Assembly: GCA_023653785.1 (NCBI GenBank)
Contig: JAMKCH010084889.1
Location: forward strand, 31,967 to 95,966
Length of the DNA: 64,000 nt
Reading direction: 5' to 3'
Source of the DNA: Ophioderma brevispina
Lineage: Eukaryota > Echinodermata > Ophiuroidea > Amphilepidida > Ophiodermatidae
Position numbers and translations under genes: made by a program. The notes under the pieces are model-generated. The model had not been told where the DNA came from, searched no databases, and worked only from the letters and a program-made list of their open reading frames with translations. Positions 44,221-57,339 of this stretch are shown here, in pieces; within the stretch, counting starts at the first letter, position 1, and each line of letters opens with the position of its first letter.

Positions 44221-47190
44221 TTATTAAATCAACTTGCTTAATTTTGATTCTAGTAGGAAAACCCCTGTTGGGACGAGGGTTTAAATAATATGGTAAAAAT
44301 GAAGTTATTTTTGGTCAAAATCAAGCGACACGGGCCGTCAAACATTGGGGGGGGGGGGTGATCGCATTTAGAACCACCAATCTCATTAAAATATTGGGGT
44401 ATATAATCCCTCCAACCAAATGCACCATCCCGGCCCCCACCCCGGAATTTGCGCCTATGAAAGTGTTCGGAAAATTCGCGCGAAGCGGGGTGTTAGTCCC
44501 CCACCAGTGCAGCCTTCATTGCCAACATCATTTCTTAAGTTTCAAAATTAGATTATTTTAAGTTAACTCTGGAATATGCTTAACCAAAAAGCCGATGATT
44601 TTTTAAGTCTTATACCGTTGACATTAATCAAGCCAATGACGCGCATGACCAGGGGGGACATTGTGTTGAACATTAGGGGAATATGGGTTTGAAGAAATTT
44701 ATGAATGAACAGGTTTTTGGACACAGATATGTTACTAAATAATGCACGAAAAAGCCGCTAAAAAATGCAAATTTAGAAACCTAATATCGTAATGTAATTA
44801 AAAATAGAACATAAATGCGGTACATTAGCCATTTTCAAAACTAATTGGTGAAATATCGTGTGATTTTGTTCAAAAAACACATGCACGGGGGCGCAACATT
44901 AGGAGATGATCGTATATGGAACAACAACCCCCCCCCCCCCATCAAATATTTGGGGATTATCCCATCCCCCGGGCTTATATGCACATGATGCGGGTAGTTG
45001 ACGATGGTAGGCCTGCCGGAACTTGTTTTTCGGAACACAGATATAAAATCAACAAATTATTCCTAACAATTATCCTTTTCATCGCAGTATTTCAACGTTT
45101 CATATTAAAACATGATCGCAATTAAGATTCAAAAGGGTAAATGTTGCATTAAATATGCATTGTTGTTCAACCGAACAGAAAGCTATGTATTTCAAGATAT
45201 TAACCCCGTCCAACCAAGGTTTTTGTATACGTTCAAGACCAAGGGGTGGTTACCCCCCCCTGCCTTTTTTCGTTAATTAACGAACAAACATACGCTTTTT
45301 TGCTATCAGTGTGTAGCTACATATCCCTTTCTTCAAATAAAGTACAAACATATTCAAGTTTTAACAAACATTACGCCTAGTGACGTCATAAACGAGAGCT
45401 TATTTTTAAGCAAATTGGTAAGCAAATCGCCAAAATCGAGGGTTTTTTCGACCGTTTTGCCTTAATTTATTGCAAGCAAAATGGTATATTTATTTGCAAT
45501 AATGGGGGGCCAAAGTAAGCATGCACATGTTATTACTCTAAATGATAAGAAAAAAAATACAAGTATTTGCTTATCCACGGAGCATCCCCCCTACATACTT
45601 GCTAAGTACCCATTTTTTGGATTTTACACAGTGAAGATAGGAAGGTGGCAACCACCCCCCTAAATTCGGACTCTTTTGACGGGCGTCATGAACCCCCATT
45701 GAAGGTGGGACCTCCATTTTTTTTCGCTTTCTTGAAAATGACCGCAAAGGATGAAACTTACAAGACAATGAAAAGCCTTAGATCGTTTATTCGTGTGCGT
45801 TTTTGTGCGACAGGGGATCATCCAGGTTGGGAAGGGTTAAATAGAGTAATATGAATATGTGGAAACGTATTTTAACGAAATGTGGGCAGTCGAGAACAAT
45901 TTTACCTATTTCACCGTATTCTATCTCCACCGGTCATAATTCCACACCATTGTCCCTTGGCAATGAGGTACTTACTAATGTTGAAAACTAATTGGGATTA
46001 TAACGATATTTAGCAAGATATGAAGAAAAAGTTTAAATGCATGTTCTAAAAGTATATTACTATTATTTAGTAATACAAAAGTAAATATTTTTTTAGCAAA
46101 TCTGTGAAAATTTTTTAAAGAAGCTAATTTCAACTGATTTTGGTAGGTAAAGGTGTCCACATTTACCCAAAAAAGGGGTTATCGTAGGGGGTGGGGAAAT
46201 GTTTTTTCGGGAGTCAAGGGTCAATAACAGGGGTCAAAGTTTTGAAATTGATCAATCATGTTGAAAAGTCTAACCAAATTAATATTTTATAAAGGATTCC
46301 AAAAAGGTATAGTTTTGACTATCTGCGGCCAAAAGTTTTTTGGAGTTTAGCTAAAAACAGCACAAACTCATAAAAAAGGGGTCATTTTCAGTTGTACAGA
46401 GGTCAAATTTTAAAATGACTCCGATTTGGATAAAAACCGGTGCAAATTATTGATGGAGCTTTAGGGTTAAAATAAGGAATAGCTTTGACTGTCTTAAATG
46501 CTTAGTTCCCAATGGTAGGGGGCACCAAAGTCCACATCGTTCATCATGGGAGGCTTGACCTTCTCCCCCTACTTCAGCGGTATAACCCTAAACTTGCCAT
46601 ATGCCTTGTAAAAGAGTCTCACGGAAATTAACAAGATATGTTTTAAAAAACCTTTTTAAATTTTTCCTTTTTTTAATTTACCAAAGGTTACCCCTGTTAA
46701 CACTTAGTTAATAGGGGGGTCCATGTGGACCGGATTTCGTTTTTCGCGCGCCATCTTTTAACGCGAAATTATTTTTGTCCAAGATTTGAGGTAATGGCCA
46801 AATATATTTGCCGCCTATACTTAGTGAAAAAGAAATCAAAATCGGTTGATGGCGTAAAAAAACACATTTTGGGGGCGCTTCTCAAATTTGGTTTTGCCCA
46901 TTCCCAATCGCACCGGATAACTTTTTGGATTTTTATTTCAGCAATGTAATTTATTTAACCCTACTATTTAAGCCAAATTTTATTTAAAAGTCCTTCGTGA
47001 AAGTGGGTTTTCTTGCAATTTTGGTGGGAGAATTGTGGTTCGCTTTAAAAACAATCTGTTGTTTGGCCACCATTTTGAATCTGAATTTTTTTTCCTTTTA
47101 TGTGGTCATTTTTGATGTAACCCGATTGTAGTTAAAATCCAACGGCAAAGTGCCCCCCCCCCCATATTCACCAAACGTGAGTGCAGAAGA
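44221..47190. other. Repeat debris without a gene
   Basis: Poly-G/C runs at 44346-44356 and 44929-44940. The segment 45640-45770 (GGTGGCAACCACCCCCC.. to ..GACCGCAAAGGATGA) is related to 12198-12300. The text 46200-46480 has recurring 'GGGGTCAAA.TTTTGAAAT' words like 54540-54620. GGGGGGTCCATGTGGACCGG at 46714-46733 resembles the palindromic ends at 55467-55635. No exon seen. Confidence 0.45.
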
Positions 47191-47198
47191 CCTTAATG

Positions 47199-47588
47199 CT
47201 CAAAGTGCCAGGAGGAGATTTGTTTAGGATACGAATTTTCTCTCAAATTTCACTGTAGCGGTTGTAACCACCGACCAAGAACGTTTCGAAGGTTTATTGG
47301 ACTAACAGGTGCAAAAGAAAACCGCAAACCTGTTTTGAAATTGCCTGCTATCGAATCGTCCCCCATAGAAAAACCAGGCGTTGACTTTACTTTGTCGTGC
47401 ACGACATAAACCTAACTAACTAAATCATCATCTTATTGACATAAAGAGACGGCGTATTCGGCTTATTCACTTCATCAGGTGGATCTAATAACATACCTTG
47501 GTAAGCTCCAAATATTTATTCGAAACCGTGATTCCGATAAAAATTGGTGTCTCTTCTGTCTGGAAATCTCCTCATTAACCTCTTTCCC
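47199..47588 (-). mobile_element. TTAA-ended MITE family, copy 1 (inverted)
   Basis: Read on the minus strand it has the order shared by five plus-strand copies: AGGAGATTTCCAG, TTTCGAATAAATATTTGGAGC, CCTGATGAAGTGAATAAGCC, GAATACGCCG, CGTGCACGAC, GGTTTTC, CAATAAACCTTCGAAACGTTCT, GAGAGAAAATTCGTATCC and AAATCTCCTCCTGG. The ends are blurred. It sits head-to-head with copy 2. Confidence 0.78.
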
Positions 47589-47829
47589 TATTGAATTGTT
47601 CAAGTATTAACAAATGTGGCATCATCAAGATTTGGAATCAGCAGTTCCATGTTGCCCGATACGATCAAAGGTTACATGGGCCTACCGCAGAACTGGGCTA
47701 TATTAAACGCCAACCTTCCCCAATGTATCATCTTTAAATTACAGTTGGATCAAATAATTCACAGCGTTTTTTTGCTAAAAAAATCTTTCATGAGGAAACA
47801 CCATGTCATTTTGCGCCATTCCATTACCA

Positions 47830-48186
47830 AACTGATTTTGAGGAACAAGACTTATTTCCAGAAAAAGGGCCCCCCATTTTTTTTTTTCGAGCCCAGTTTT
47901 TTTAATATTGGGATGCTTCACATCTGAGTGAAAACGCCGAATACGCCGTCGTTGTGATGGTCTGTTTTTAGTATTTTCTGCCGTACACGATTGAAAAATC
48001 AAAGCATGCTTTTCAATAGAACAATTTTCGATAGCCCAGGCAATTTCAATAATGGGTTTTTTTGGTTTTCTTCTTTACTTGTGCTTCTCAATAAACTTCC
48101 GAAACGTTCTCATTAGTGTTGTGCACCCACTCGAATGCAAATTAGACAAATTTATATCCTCAAATAATCTCCTCCTGTGAATTTAA
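47830..48186 (+). mobile_element. TTAA-ended MITE family, copy 2
   Basis: TTATTTCCAGAAAAAGGGCC, CATCTGAGTGAAAACGCCGAATACGCCG, GTACACGATTGAAAAATCAAAGCATG, CTCAATAAACTTCCGAAACG and ATAATCTCCTCCTGTGAATTTAA follow the family order. It faces copy 1 across about 240 bp, so the pair could form a long hairpin. The open frame at 47616-47927 runs into it and is not a gene. Confidence 0.78.
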
Positions 48187-48758
48187 TATGCAAGATTAAC
48201 GGTAAATGTTTTGTTGAAAAAAGGTAGCTGAATTGTGTAAACTAGTAGCATGCATAGAATCACGGAGTAAATTTGACATTGTAATAAATCGTTTTGTTTT
48301 CCACTGGTTTGAAAGTCCACAAACTGAATGTCATTCCGTTAAAGTGGACCTGCCCTTTTCCTATACTTCTGCATTGTCAGCATCCGTGAGTAGGTCATAC
48401 ATCAAACGACGATATAGAACATCCGCCACATTGACATACGTCACCTCAGATTTGAGTGTCGATGTGATTTATATAATGACGGATGTTAAGTACATGGTCA
48501 AGGTCGGCAATTTGAACTTACCATATCTAGTATATTTCCTGTAATAACAATAACAATCATTTGATTTTAGATTTTGTTTGTGTAAGTAATAATTTGAATC
48601 AACTGGTTTTAATTAAAATTAGTATTTAAAACACCAGTCGTGAGAAATGCTTGAACACACATGCGTTACGAAAACATAGTATTCGGCACTATGTAAAACA
48701 CCAAATCCTCTATTTTCAGCATCCGTCAAAAACGGCCAAATTTTTATATAGAGCAGCA

Positions 48759-49508
48759 GCCCAGAAGTTTTTGATCAAACGAGCGAGATACCAATATCTA
48801 AACACGGGAAAATTCAGAGAATAATATAACTTTTGCAAATATGAATGTTTGCCGGAGACCCGCTGCTGCTGCGTGTGGCCCCAGGGGAGGGGTAAAGTTA
48901 CTATGGGGGTCAAATGTTTGAACTGCTCTAAATCTAATGATACTTAGATGATAGAATAAATATTTAATGATACTGATTCCAAATATGAAATGCTTTAGCA
49001 CTTTCGGCATCTTCTTGTTGTTATAAAGGGAGGGGGTACAAAATTCCCTGTAGGACTCTATGGGGATGGGGACATTATACCCCTCCCTATTAAACGGAAC
49101 CAACCCTATACAAAATAAAAAAAAAACATTTTGAATCAGTATCATTAAACAAATTTTTTGATATTTTTTTTACAAAGAAATCTGGGTATTGCAAAGGGTG
49201 ACCTTTCTTGAATAAACAACTGACCTTTAGCCTATTTTCCCAAATATCTTGGAAAGGAGGCACCACGCGTATGTGACCCAATTGACTTTTTTACTCCTGG
49301 TTACCTAAGGAATAATGTGAGCTATATTTCATTAGATTTAGAGCAGTTTAAACATTTGACCACCATAGTAACTTTACCCCTCTCCTGGGGCCACACACAG
49401 CAGCGGGTCTCCGGCAGACATTCATATTTCTAAATGTTATATTTTTCTCTGAATTTTCCCGTATTCAGATATTGGTATCTCGTTCGTTTGATCAAAACCT
49501 TCTGGGCT
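48759..49508. repeat. Inverted repeat with ~180-bp arms
   Basis: 48759-48941 (CCCAGAAG.TTTTGATCAAACGAGCGAGATACCAATATCT.. to ..CTGCTCTAAATCTAATGA) is the reverse complement, with few changes, of 49328-49508 (TCATTAGATTTAGAGCAG.. to ..CTTCTGGGC). The 386-bp spacer has no coding sequence. This is either a MITE with long arms or two opposed copies of one repeat. Confidence 0.85.
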
Positions 49509-49519
49509 GACGGTCTAAT

Positions 49520-51430
49520 AGTCTGGGTTTTATTCGTGTAACCTCATGCATATTGTCGAGAATATGGTTGATTTTGAGGGGATGTGTTGGTCCCGTAATT
49601 TGAAAACCGAAGATTAGGTGGAGTAGATACTTTATTAAGTGTAAATGTTCTGTTACTGCAAATTAAAGCTTTAAAATTTTGTATAACTAATTTAAAATAC
49701 ATTTAAATCTGATGATCTTATTTTGAGCTATTAGTAACGTTTTGTCATCATCATCATGGTTTCCTGGTTATGTGCAGAAAGCGCAATAATTTGGATGATT
49801 AAAGGTGCAACGAGAGATTTCAAGTCATCCATATTTTCTGTGATATGTAGTGATTTCATATAGATTAGACACTTAATAGACTCCCTACTTTTATTTGGTT
49901 ACAGAAATAACTTAAAATGAAAACAAACGTTGATTTGTATATGATTATTTCAATAGAAAACATAGGCTGAATTTCGTATTTGCTCCTATACGAAATTAGA
50001 AATTTCACAATTTTAGTACCAAAGAAACACTTTTCAGCTTAATTCTTTCAGATGGGGATATTTTTGATAGAAAGCTTTACACCAGTGCCAAAATCAGAAT
50101 TTTCCCATTTTTTAGGGACACATGTCATTTGAAATCTCTCTTTGCACCTTTAAGCTGACTTAAGTCTTCTGGCTGTATGATATTTTAGCGTTTTGTCACT
50201 AAATCCGTGTAATTCAATCTAATCGACATCACATTTGCTTTGAGAGTGTGCGGCGATCAATAAGTTACGCTCTCTTATTTTAGCATACACGCTAACGCAT
50301 GTTTCATTTATGTACATCAATAATTTACTGGTCCACATCAAAGAAAGGATTAAACCTTTTACAGGCCAACATCAAAGAAAGGATTAAACCATAAGAATGA
50401 CAATCGATCTTCAGGTGAGGTCACGCAAACATGTTGGCCTCAAGGACGTAATATAGAGGTCTTCCACCTTTCGGATTAGCGGCCATCTTGCCCGGAATGG
50501 CAAAGTCCATTCCAATTTCTGAAGACTTTCTAAATCCAAAGAACGACATGCATGTTGGATATGTATGCACAAAAGTATGGGTCACACTTTGAATAGCACA
50601 AGTACTTTGAGTTCGGGTATTAAATTGATCTGAATACTACGGGAACTAACACCTTTTGTTATAGGTTATGCATGAGTCAGGAGAAAGACCTCTATTGGCT
50701 GGATAAGTCTTTTTTGTGCAGTGTATCATGTAGGGCACTGACATTTTGCCTTTTGTGCGTATTTTACAATATTGACGCTGTGTGTGCATTGCGGTGTTTT
50801 GTTTTAAGTATAATTTGAAGTGCAATGATTATGGAGTATGCTAATAGATGACTTGAAACCGAGCCGCTAAGTATCAAGAATAAGGGACATTTTTCACTTG
50901 TGGTCAAGAATATCGCCTTGGACACGAATCTTTCAGCTCACAGATTCTACCCATTCTGGTTTTGCGATTTAGCTTTTGACCCCATTTAAATTGTCTCTTT
51001 TATTTTTAGAGCAATTTTAAACATCGCTGGACACATTTTGACAACTGATATAAGTAGGAACATGCATGAGCTATTACCTCCGCACAAAATCAGAAAAATC
51101 CATTACGGGAATCTTGCCTTATAGGCCCACAAAGGTCATAATTTGTATGTTATAGCGCCCTCTATATGCCCTTTTCCCATAGAAAGACGTGAAAAACTAG
51201 ATTTTTTATGAAAAATTATATTTGCCCGCAATGAAATTTCATCAAATTTACACAGGATGTAGTTAGTGACTAAATACTTCACTTAGTTGTTAAAAAGTGT
51301 GTCGCCGTTGATATTTTTTGTTTTATTCTCGTTTTGTCATAATAAATGAGACTTTCAAACAGCTGATCTACAATGCACTTCGCTGTTGATCGTCCTATAC
51401 TGATCTACAGTTAGCGAGTGGAATTATCTG
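49520..51430. other. No recognisable gene
   Basis: AT-rich. The 21-bp word CATCAAAGAAAGGATTAAACC occurs twice at about 50338 and 50371. Nothing else was recognised. Confidence 0.4.
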
Positions 51431-51441
51431 TGATCGCTTTG

Positions 51442-51776
51442 TTAAAGAGACACGAGGAGATATCCAAAACGTGCGCCCCCAAATTTTGGTCGAAACCGAT
51501 TCTTGCATATTTAGAATGTTTACCAATGTATTAAATCACATGCACATGAAGTGAAGAAGCCAGAAACGCCGTCAGGTGATTCTTTTATTTTTTTATTTTA
51601 AAGCGTGCTTCTCTATGGAGACCTTAGGACAGCAAACAAGTTCAAACGTAGTTTTTGGTTTCCTTTTCCATTTGTTTGTCCAATAAACCTTCAAAACATT
51701 CTCGGTAGGTGTCCTACAACTTATCAAGTATTAATTTAGAGAATTTGTATCCTAAGAAATCTCCTCGCCCCTTGAA
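51442..51776 (+). mobile_element. TTAA-ended MITE family, copy 3
   Basis: Starts TTAAAGAGACACGAGGAGAT and ends AAATCTCCTCGCCCCTTGAAA, a diverged inverted end. It contains GCGCCCCCAAATTTTGG, GAATGTTTACCAATGTATTA, TGAAGTGAAGAAGCC and CCAATAAACCTTCAAAACATTCTCGG in family order. The TTAA next to a ~16-bp terminal repeat is compatible with piggyBac/Kolobok-type TTAA insertion (inference). Confidence 0.82.
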
Positions 51777-51867
51777 ATTTGAAAGGACCCGTAACAGAAA
51801 ATAGGGTGTCGGCATTTCAATTTGAATATCGCCCACGCGGAGGTTGCGCAATCGGCAGACCGTGTTG

Positions 51868-52338
51868 GCCTCCAATTACGGCGGTCCGGTAAGTATTTCC
51901 CCCGTGTAGTCTGTGTCACAGACTGCGAAAGATATTATCTAAATTGGTAGTGCGCGAGGGATTAACGTTATCAGTCCGTCATAGAGAATGTGTGTAAATG
52001 AAACTCAATCTCAAATATCTCCGGAAAACGAAGGGGTTCTATGGAGGTTTTTGCATCAGAGGGTCCGCTACTATGTTTTGTTTTGAATATGCATCGTAAT
52101 TGGGTCTGAACCTATAGAACCTAGCGAGAAAATTGAACATTTTGTCGGGTACTTCGGTTCTCGCAGACACGGAAAAGTGAACACGCAATCGCTAGGGGCG
52201 CATCCATTTTTACCACAATATCTTTCGATATTTTTACAGTCTTGAGAATTTTCAAACACTGGTTTCAATTTACGCCAACTTTTTTTTTCAATTTTAGAAA
52301 CAGGATTACGTACTTACCGGACCGCCGTAGCCTCAAAT
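51868..52338. mobile_element. 453-bp Mutator-like MITE with 9-bp target duplication
   Basis: The ends TACGGCGGTCCGGTAAGTA (51877-51895) and TACTTACCGGACCGCCGTA (52311-52329) are exact inverted repeats. GCCTCCAAT precedes and GCCTCAAAT follows, a 9-bp duplication with one difference. There is no open frame for a transposase. Nine-bp duplications are typical of Mutator-like elements. Related fragments: 33880-34030 (minus) and 42840-43190 (plus). Confidence 0.88.
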
Positions 52339-52564
52339 CATGAAATCATGCTACATGAACGGCCGCGTATTGGTTTCCTGAATAAACATACAACTTCTCA
52401 GCGTGAATAGGATGGTCGAAAATTGTTAATGAAGTGAAAAGAATAAAGAACTCGCACAATAATTAACCCTCATCTGCTGAATGTTCAGATTCCCTCGTAA
52501 CCCCCCCCCCTATTTTGGTGCCAAATTATTAGATGTAATTGTCAATTGACATTTTACGATCCTT

Positions 52565-52900
52565 TTCATACAAAAAGACACCGGGGTATAGGTATGATGT
52601 TAATCCCAAGGTAATGGATAGGGGTGCTGCCACCCCCCTTTTTTACGGGAGAGAAGTACCAACATGCATAGTACGACAAAGGAATATCACAGTTGATTTT
52701 AGTACCAACGGATAGCTATGACCCTAGACATGCTAGAGGCCTCCTCTTTCCATTGATACCAACATTAGTTTTACGTCAGGATGACGTCATAAAATCGGCA
52801 TGTCAGCAAAACTATCAATTGCCACAGTACACAGTGTAGAATATTGAAAAATTCATTTTTCAACAAAAAATGTAGAATATTCGATTTTCACGCAATGTTT
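52565..52900 (+). repeat. Interspersed repeat shared with 63190-63545
   Basis: Shared words in order: GGGTATAGGTA(T/A)GAT, TCCCAAGTAATG-like text, GGGAGAGAAGTAC(C)AAACATGC, TTTTAGTACCA..GATAGC, CTTCCATTG..ATACCAACAT, ATGACGT(A/C)AT and ATGTCAG(C/G)CAAAA. A shorter relative lies at about 11930-12150. Class unknown. Confidence 0.65.
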
Positions 52901-54720
52901 GGTTCCACTTGATGGGAAATGACTAGTTTCATATACTCGAGCGTTTTAGTGCTATAATAATAATGTTTAGTGTCAGTAAAATTGCGAAATATCAATTTTC
53001 CTACCTACTATCCAACTAACCAGTATTTTCCTACTTCTTCAACTTATGACGCCATAGTGACGTCATAATGGGAATGTTTGTACTAATTTTGTTACCAATG
53101 AAAAAAAAACGTCTTAAGCTATTCTTTGGTACCAAGTGTATAGGAATCTGATGTTTACTGACGACACGTCGTCATATCAGGTTTATAGGAAAGAGCAATT
53201 TGTATATTTTCAAAGAATGCCCTTAAAATCGGCCTACATGACCTTTGACCCCAATCTATAAATGTCCTGTATGAAGGTTGGTTGAGGGGTTCTTACGACG
53301 GACTCTGATTCAAATCGGTAGGGGCGTCTGGGAGAATCAATTTAAATAAAAGAGCGGTTTGCAGAAGGCGAAACAGACCAGGCATCGCCGCGTACTACAC
53401 GGTGATATAATAATTATAGCCAAAGTCAATGATAACATTATAACTAATGATAGTAACAGATTTTAACGAATCCGGGTATCCTCGGATTCCTCGCCACAGA
53501 TATAACGGATCATTTCCTATTTTTTACATCACACGTAAACAACACAAACATGTCCTGGGTATGAATGCCTATGTATATGTTCTAGTAGATTTTGGTGTCC
53601 CATTTACTATGCAACACCTTGTTTATTTGGAATTGAACACAAAGTCACACAATGCCATAACAAATTTCAGAATAAAATGGACCCTTACTGAAATCACTTC
53701 CCCAAATTTGAAATCAATTTGGGTGTTTACATTTGTAAAAGAAGGGAGTATTTACTACTCTTACTTCGTTGTTGTTTCACTTTTCTGCCAATGATCGGTC
53801 ACGCACTATTGTTTTTGTGTATGTGCTAATCCTGCATTCCACGTTTCACTTGCAGTGTTATCTCCTAAACTTTAAGACAGAGATAAGATTGAAGCTTAAC
53901 ACCGACTTTGTTTTGCCTATTCATCGCCGGCGTTTTTGCAGTGTCATTCCTCTCCTCCACGTTTCCCTTGCGAGTACTATCTTATTTCTCGCGTGAAGAA
54001 AATTCGCAGTTCGTGGTTGTTTCTTCATTGCGGGACTACCGCTAGGGGTATCAAATTCACAATAATCAAGTTAGTCCCGCTAGGGGTATAAATTCAGTTG
54101 TGATTGTGACTGGTTCAATGATACAGATAGGAAAAATTAACCTAAAACATATCAGCAAAATAACCCTAAGTGTGTATTTTTCTTGCAGTAGCACAAGTGT
54201 CATTTGTATATTGGTTATTTTTTAAATGTGTATATTTTTCATGTATTGAGAGCAGATCCCGCAAGGGGTATAATCTCACTGTAAAAACAATATGATAAAT
54301 AATTTGTAAATAATGCAGTACAATGAAAAAAAAAACAATCAAAAATATTTTGCATACAAGTAAGGATGTTTATAATATCAAAAGAGAGTTAGAGCAGGAG
54401 CAGAATATCATAGGGTCCTTATTTAGGGAGTTCGTTCATACCCGACTACATATAAGGTTTGACACCTTTAGTAGTTAGTATGGACCCTCTACATCAATGC
54501 AAGGTAGTTAGTGGTGTCAAATTGTGGTGTCACTTTTTCAATAGGGGCCAATTTAAGTTTACACAGGGGTCAAACTTTTAAATTACTCCAATCATGTTGA
54601 AATGTATGCCATATTGTTCGTCTAGTCACAAGAAATCCATATTATGACCATTGGTTTTAGAGTTAATGGATAAAAATGCCTAAAAGTGCAAAAAGGTCCA
54701 AACGTCACTTATTGTACAAG
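52901..54720. other. No recognisable gene
   Basis: A 115-codon plus-strand open frame at 53447-53794 has no recognised domain or homologous partner in the window. The word CGCTAGGGGTAT occurs twice (54041, 54088). Text at 54530-54620 resembles 46200-46420. Confidence 0.4.
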
Positions 54721-54727
54721 CCTGATC

Positions 54728-55045
54728 CCTTTCAAGAGACATAGGAGATTTCCAAAAAGAAGCGCCCCCAATTGTTGTCGAACCCCGGTTTTTTACATAT
54801 TTGGAATGCTTACCAATATATTAGATCACACCTGAAGTGAATAAGCCGAATACGCCGCCTTTATGTATATAATAATATGATGATTTAGTAGTTTCTATCG
54901 TGCACGACAGAAAGTCAAAGCATGGTTTCCTATGGGGAACGATTACGATAGCAGGCAAGTTCAAGTTCTACAACCGATCCAGTCAAATTTGAGAGAAATT
55001 CGTATCCTAAAAAAAATCTCCTCCTGTCACTTTAAAGTTAACATG
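54728..55045 (+). mobile_element. TTAA-ended MITE family, copy 4
   Basis: Starts with CAAGAGACATAGGAGATTTCC and ends ATCTCCTCCTGTCACTTTAA. The interior has AGAAGCGCCCCCAATTG, ATTAGATCACACCTGAAGTG, AATAAGCCGAATACGCCG, TCGTGCACGACAGAAAGTC and GAGAGAAATTCGTATCC. The right end is the best-preserved terminal repeat of the family. Confidence 0.82.
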
Positions 55046-55464
55046 GTAATCCAAAATAAAAATTTCATATGTTTGATTTTAAAAAAAAATCAACAACTGC
55101 ACCTGAAAACTATGGTTTGGACCATTATATTGTACGGCTGTCATGGTCAGACATCATGGACAGACATTTGCACATGACAATGAATGTGATTTTTTCTTAA
55201 AAGTCGATTCACCTATAATAAATTAGGTAGTGCTGATATAATGAAGGGAATATCTTTTATGCAAACTTACACTTGTTTTGAGTTAAGAATAGTCTAAATT
55301 GATTACGTAAAACCACAGGAGTTTGATAATTCATATAGTGTTTTACCATTCATTTCTACAGGTAAATAGATGCATGGCACATTTTCTGGGTTATTTACAT
55401 ATCAGCATGTAATTAGTTAATGAAACATCAATTAATTTTAACAGACCTTTCTGTTGAAGTATAA

Positions 55465-55640
55465 AGGGGATCCAAGTGGACCCATGCTAATTTTCTGAAT
55501 TGTAGGATTTCAAATTTTATTTTTATCTAAAGTTGTGCAACGGAATGTTAGGCAACTAAACATAAAATTGGCCAAAATATGATTGCGTAAACTGGACTCG
55601 CGATAAACAACAACCTGGGTCCACATGGACCCCATGCACT
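55465..55640. mobile_element. Small MITE with GGTCCA-palindromic ends
   Basis: The left end AAGGGGATCCAAGTGGACCC and right end GGGTCCACATGGACCCC are inverted and partly self-complementary. The interior is AT-rich and non-coding. Similar words at 23640-23665, 46714-46733 and 56915-56935 suggest a dispersed family. Confidence 0.55.
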
Positions 55641-56471
55641 TATGTATTATGTATTAAAATTATAATAAAATAAATGCTTATAATTAGGTCGTGGGTTCGA
55701 TCCTTTCTTTAAGCACAGAATTTCAATATACTATTTTTAAGAGTTTGAGATTGCAATGAAATCAGTATTCTGTTGTTGTGCGAAGAGTTTTGGCACTTGT
55801 TAAAAATATTTGTATTTACTTCTGTAGGCTACATACTGTTGTGCTGAAATACCGGGGTTCCGAATTCCCCTCCGATGTACAAGCACATACGGCAGAGGAG
55901 AAGGAAGGTTAAAATGAATGATGTGATGTGTATTATAGGGCTTGTTTATTATTGGCCTACGAGTATTATAATTTGATAATCGAAAGGTCAACTGTATGCA
56001 TCTGCGCAGATGAAGAGCTGCGCAGTCAAAGGGTATTTTTAACATAATTTTGTATGTTATTTCATTTTTTTATTTATTTTTTTCATACTTCGTGGTTTCT
56101 TTGCAGAGAGTGACCAAGGTTTTTTTCACTCCGTTAGTTCCATGCCCCCCCCCCCACACGGAAACTATTTTCCTGAAGGAAATTTCGCACAATATTTATA
56201 CATGTAAAGGGTAATGACACAACATCATATCAGCAATAAAAAGTGACTGTTTTACTGTAAAATAACACGCAAAAATTGGGCAAAATAGCGGAAAATGCTA
56301 ATGAGCCTTGCACTCACATCATGCACTTTGAAAACTATATCTACATATATTTAAACTACATATATTTAACACAAAACCTGCTGTTGGCCAATTCTGTATT
56401 TTATGGGTGTGGCAAAATACATGTTATCTCCCATAAAGGTTAGTGGTGAAATTATTTTCCTCAGTACAATG

Positions 56472-56795
56472 TTAAGGAGACTCGAGGACATTTCTAGAAA
56501 GAAACACCCACATTTTTTTTGAACACGGATTTTTGGCATATTTGGATTGCATATCAATGTATTAGATCACACCTGAAGTGAATAAGCCGAATAGGTTGTC
56601 CTTTAGGCTGTCACAGAAAATCAAATCATGTTAGCCAATAACGATGTAGTGCAAGTTCAAACCGTAGTTTGTGGTTTTCATTCTTACTTGTTTGTCCATA
56701 CTTTCGAAACGCTCTCGGCAGGTGTTGTACAACAGATCAGATGCAAATTAAGAGAAACTTCTGTCCTAAAAAATAATTCTCTGCTTTCCCTTTAA
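56472..56795 (+). mobile_element. TTAA-ended MITE family, copy 5
   Basis: Starts TTAAGGAGACTCGAGGACAT and ends CTCTGCTTTCCCTTTAA. It contains ATTAGATCACACCTGAAGTG, AATAAGCCGAATAGG, GTTTGTGGTTTTC, CGAAACGCTCTCGGCAGG and TTAAGAGAAACTTC in family order. Confidence 0.8.
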
Positions 56796-57050
56796 TTACT
56801 AATATGTATGTATGTGTGGACATATATTAGCAAAACAATTAATTTTGGGTACACTTTTGGGTACAGTTCCTAGATTTTAAAAATATTTTCGGACTACTTC
56901 CGTTAGTGCCCAGGGGGTCCACGGGATCCCCACTAATGAACTCATTAACGTTATATAGGGCCGATTTTTTGTACGAAAAGTCAGACAACTGCAACACATT
57001 ACAATGAAAAAATATCACCCGTAAATCAGCTATAGCGAAAAAAACATATT

Positions 57051-57311
57051 AGGCCAAGAAAAAAAAAACAAGTTTGTCTCAGAATATCGCGCGCATTTTG
57101 TTTAAAATCGGTCTTTTAGCGCATTATTATTATTTTGTTAGGTTTTTGCTCACTTTTTTTTTTTAATTTTCATAAAAAATGAGAAAAGTGGGTCAAAAAT
57201 GCAAAAAAAAAAATCCCGCATTTCGCATTAGCATTTTTCTAAAAAAAAACGCATTTCGCATTGTGATTTTTCACATTTCTTCTAAGACAAACTTGTTTTT
57301 AATTTTGGCCT
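57051..57311. mobile_element. MITE with AGGCCAA..AACAAGTTTGTCT ends
   Basis: AGGCCAAGAAAAAAAAACAAG with TTTGTCTCAGAA on the left is inverted on the right as TTCTAAGACAAACTTG with TTTTTAATTTTGGCCT. The interior is A/T homopolymer-rich with repeated GCATTTCGCATT words. TTA-like flanks on both sides are too short to call a target duplication. Confidence 0.7.
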
Positions 57312-57339
57312 TAGCTTCAACCTAAGCAGAGTCTACACA

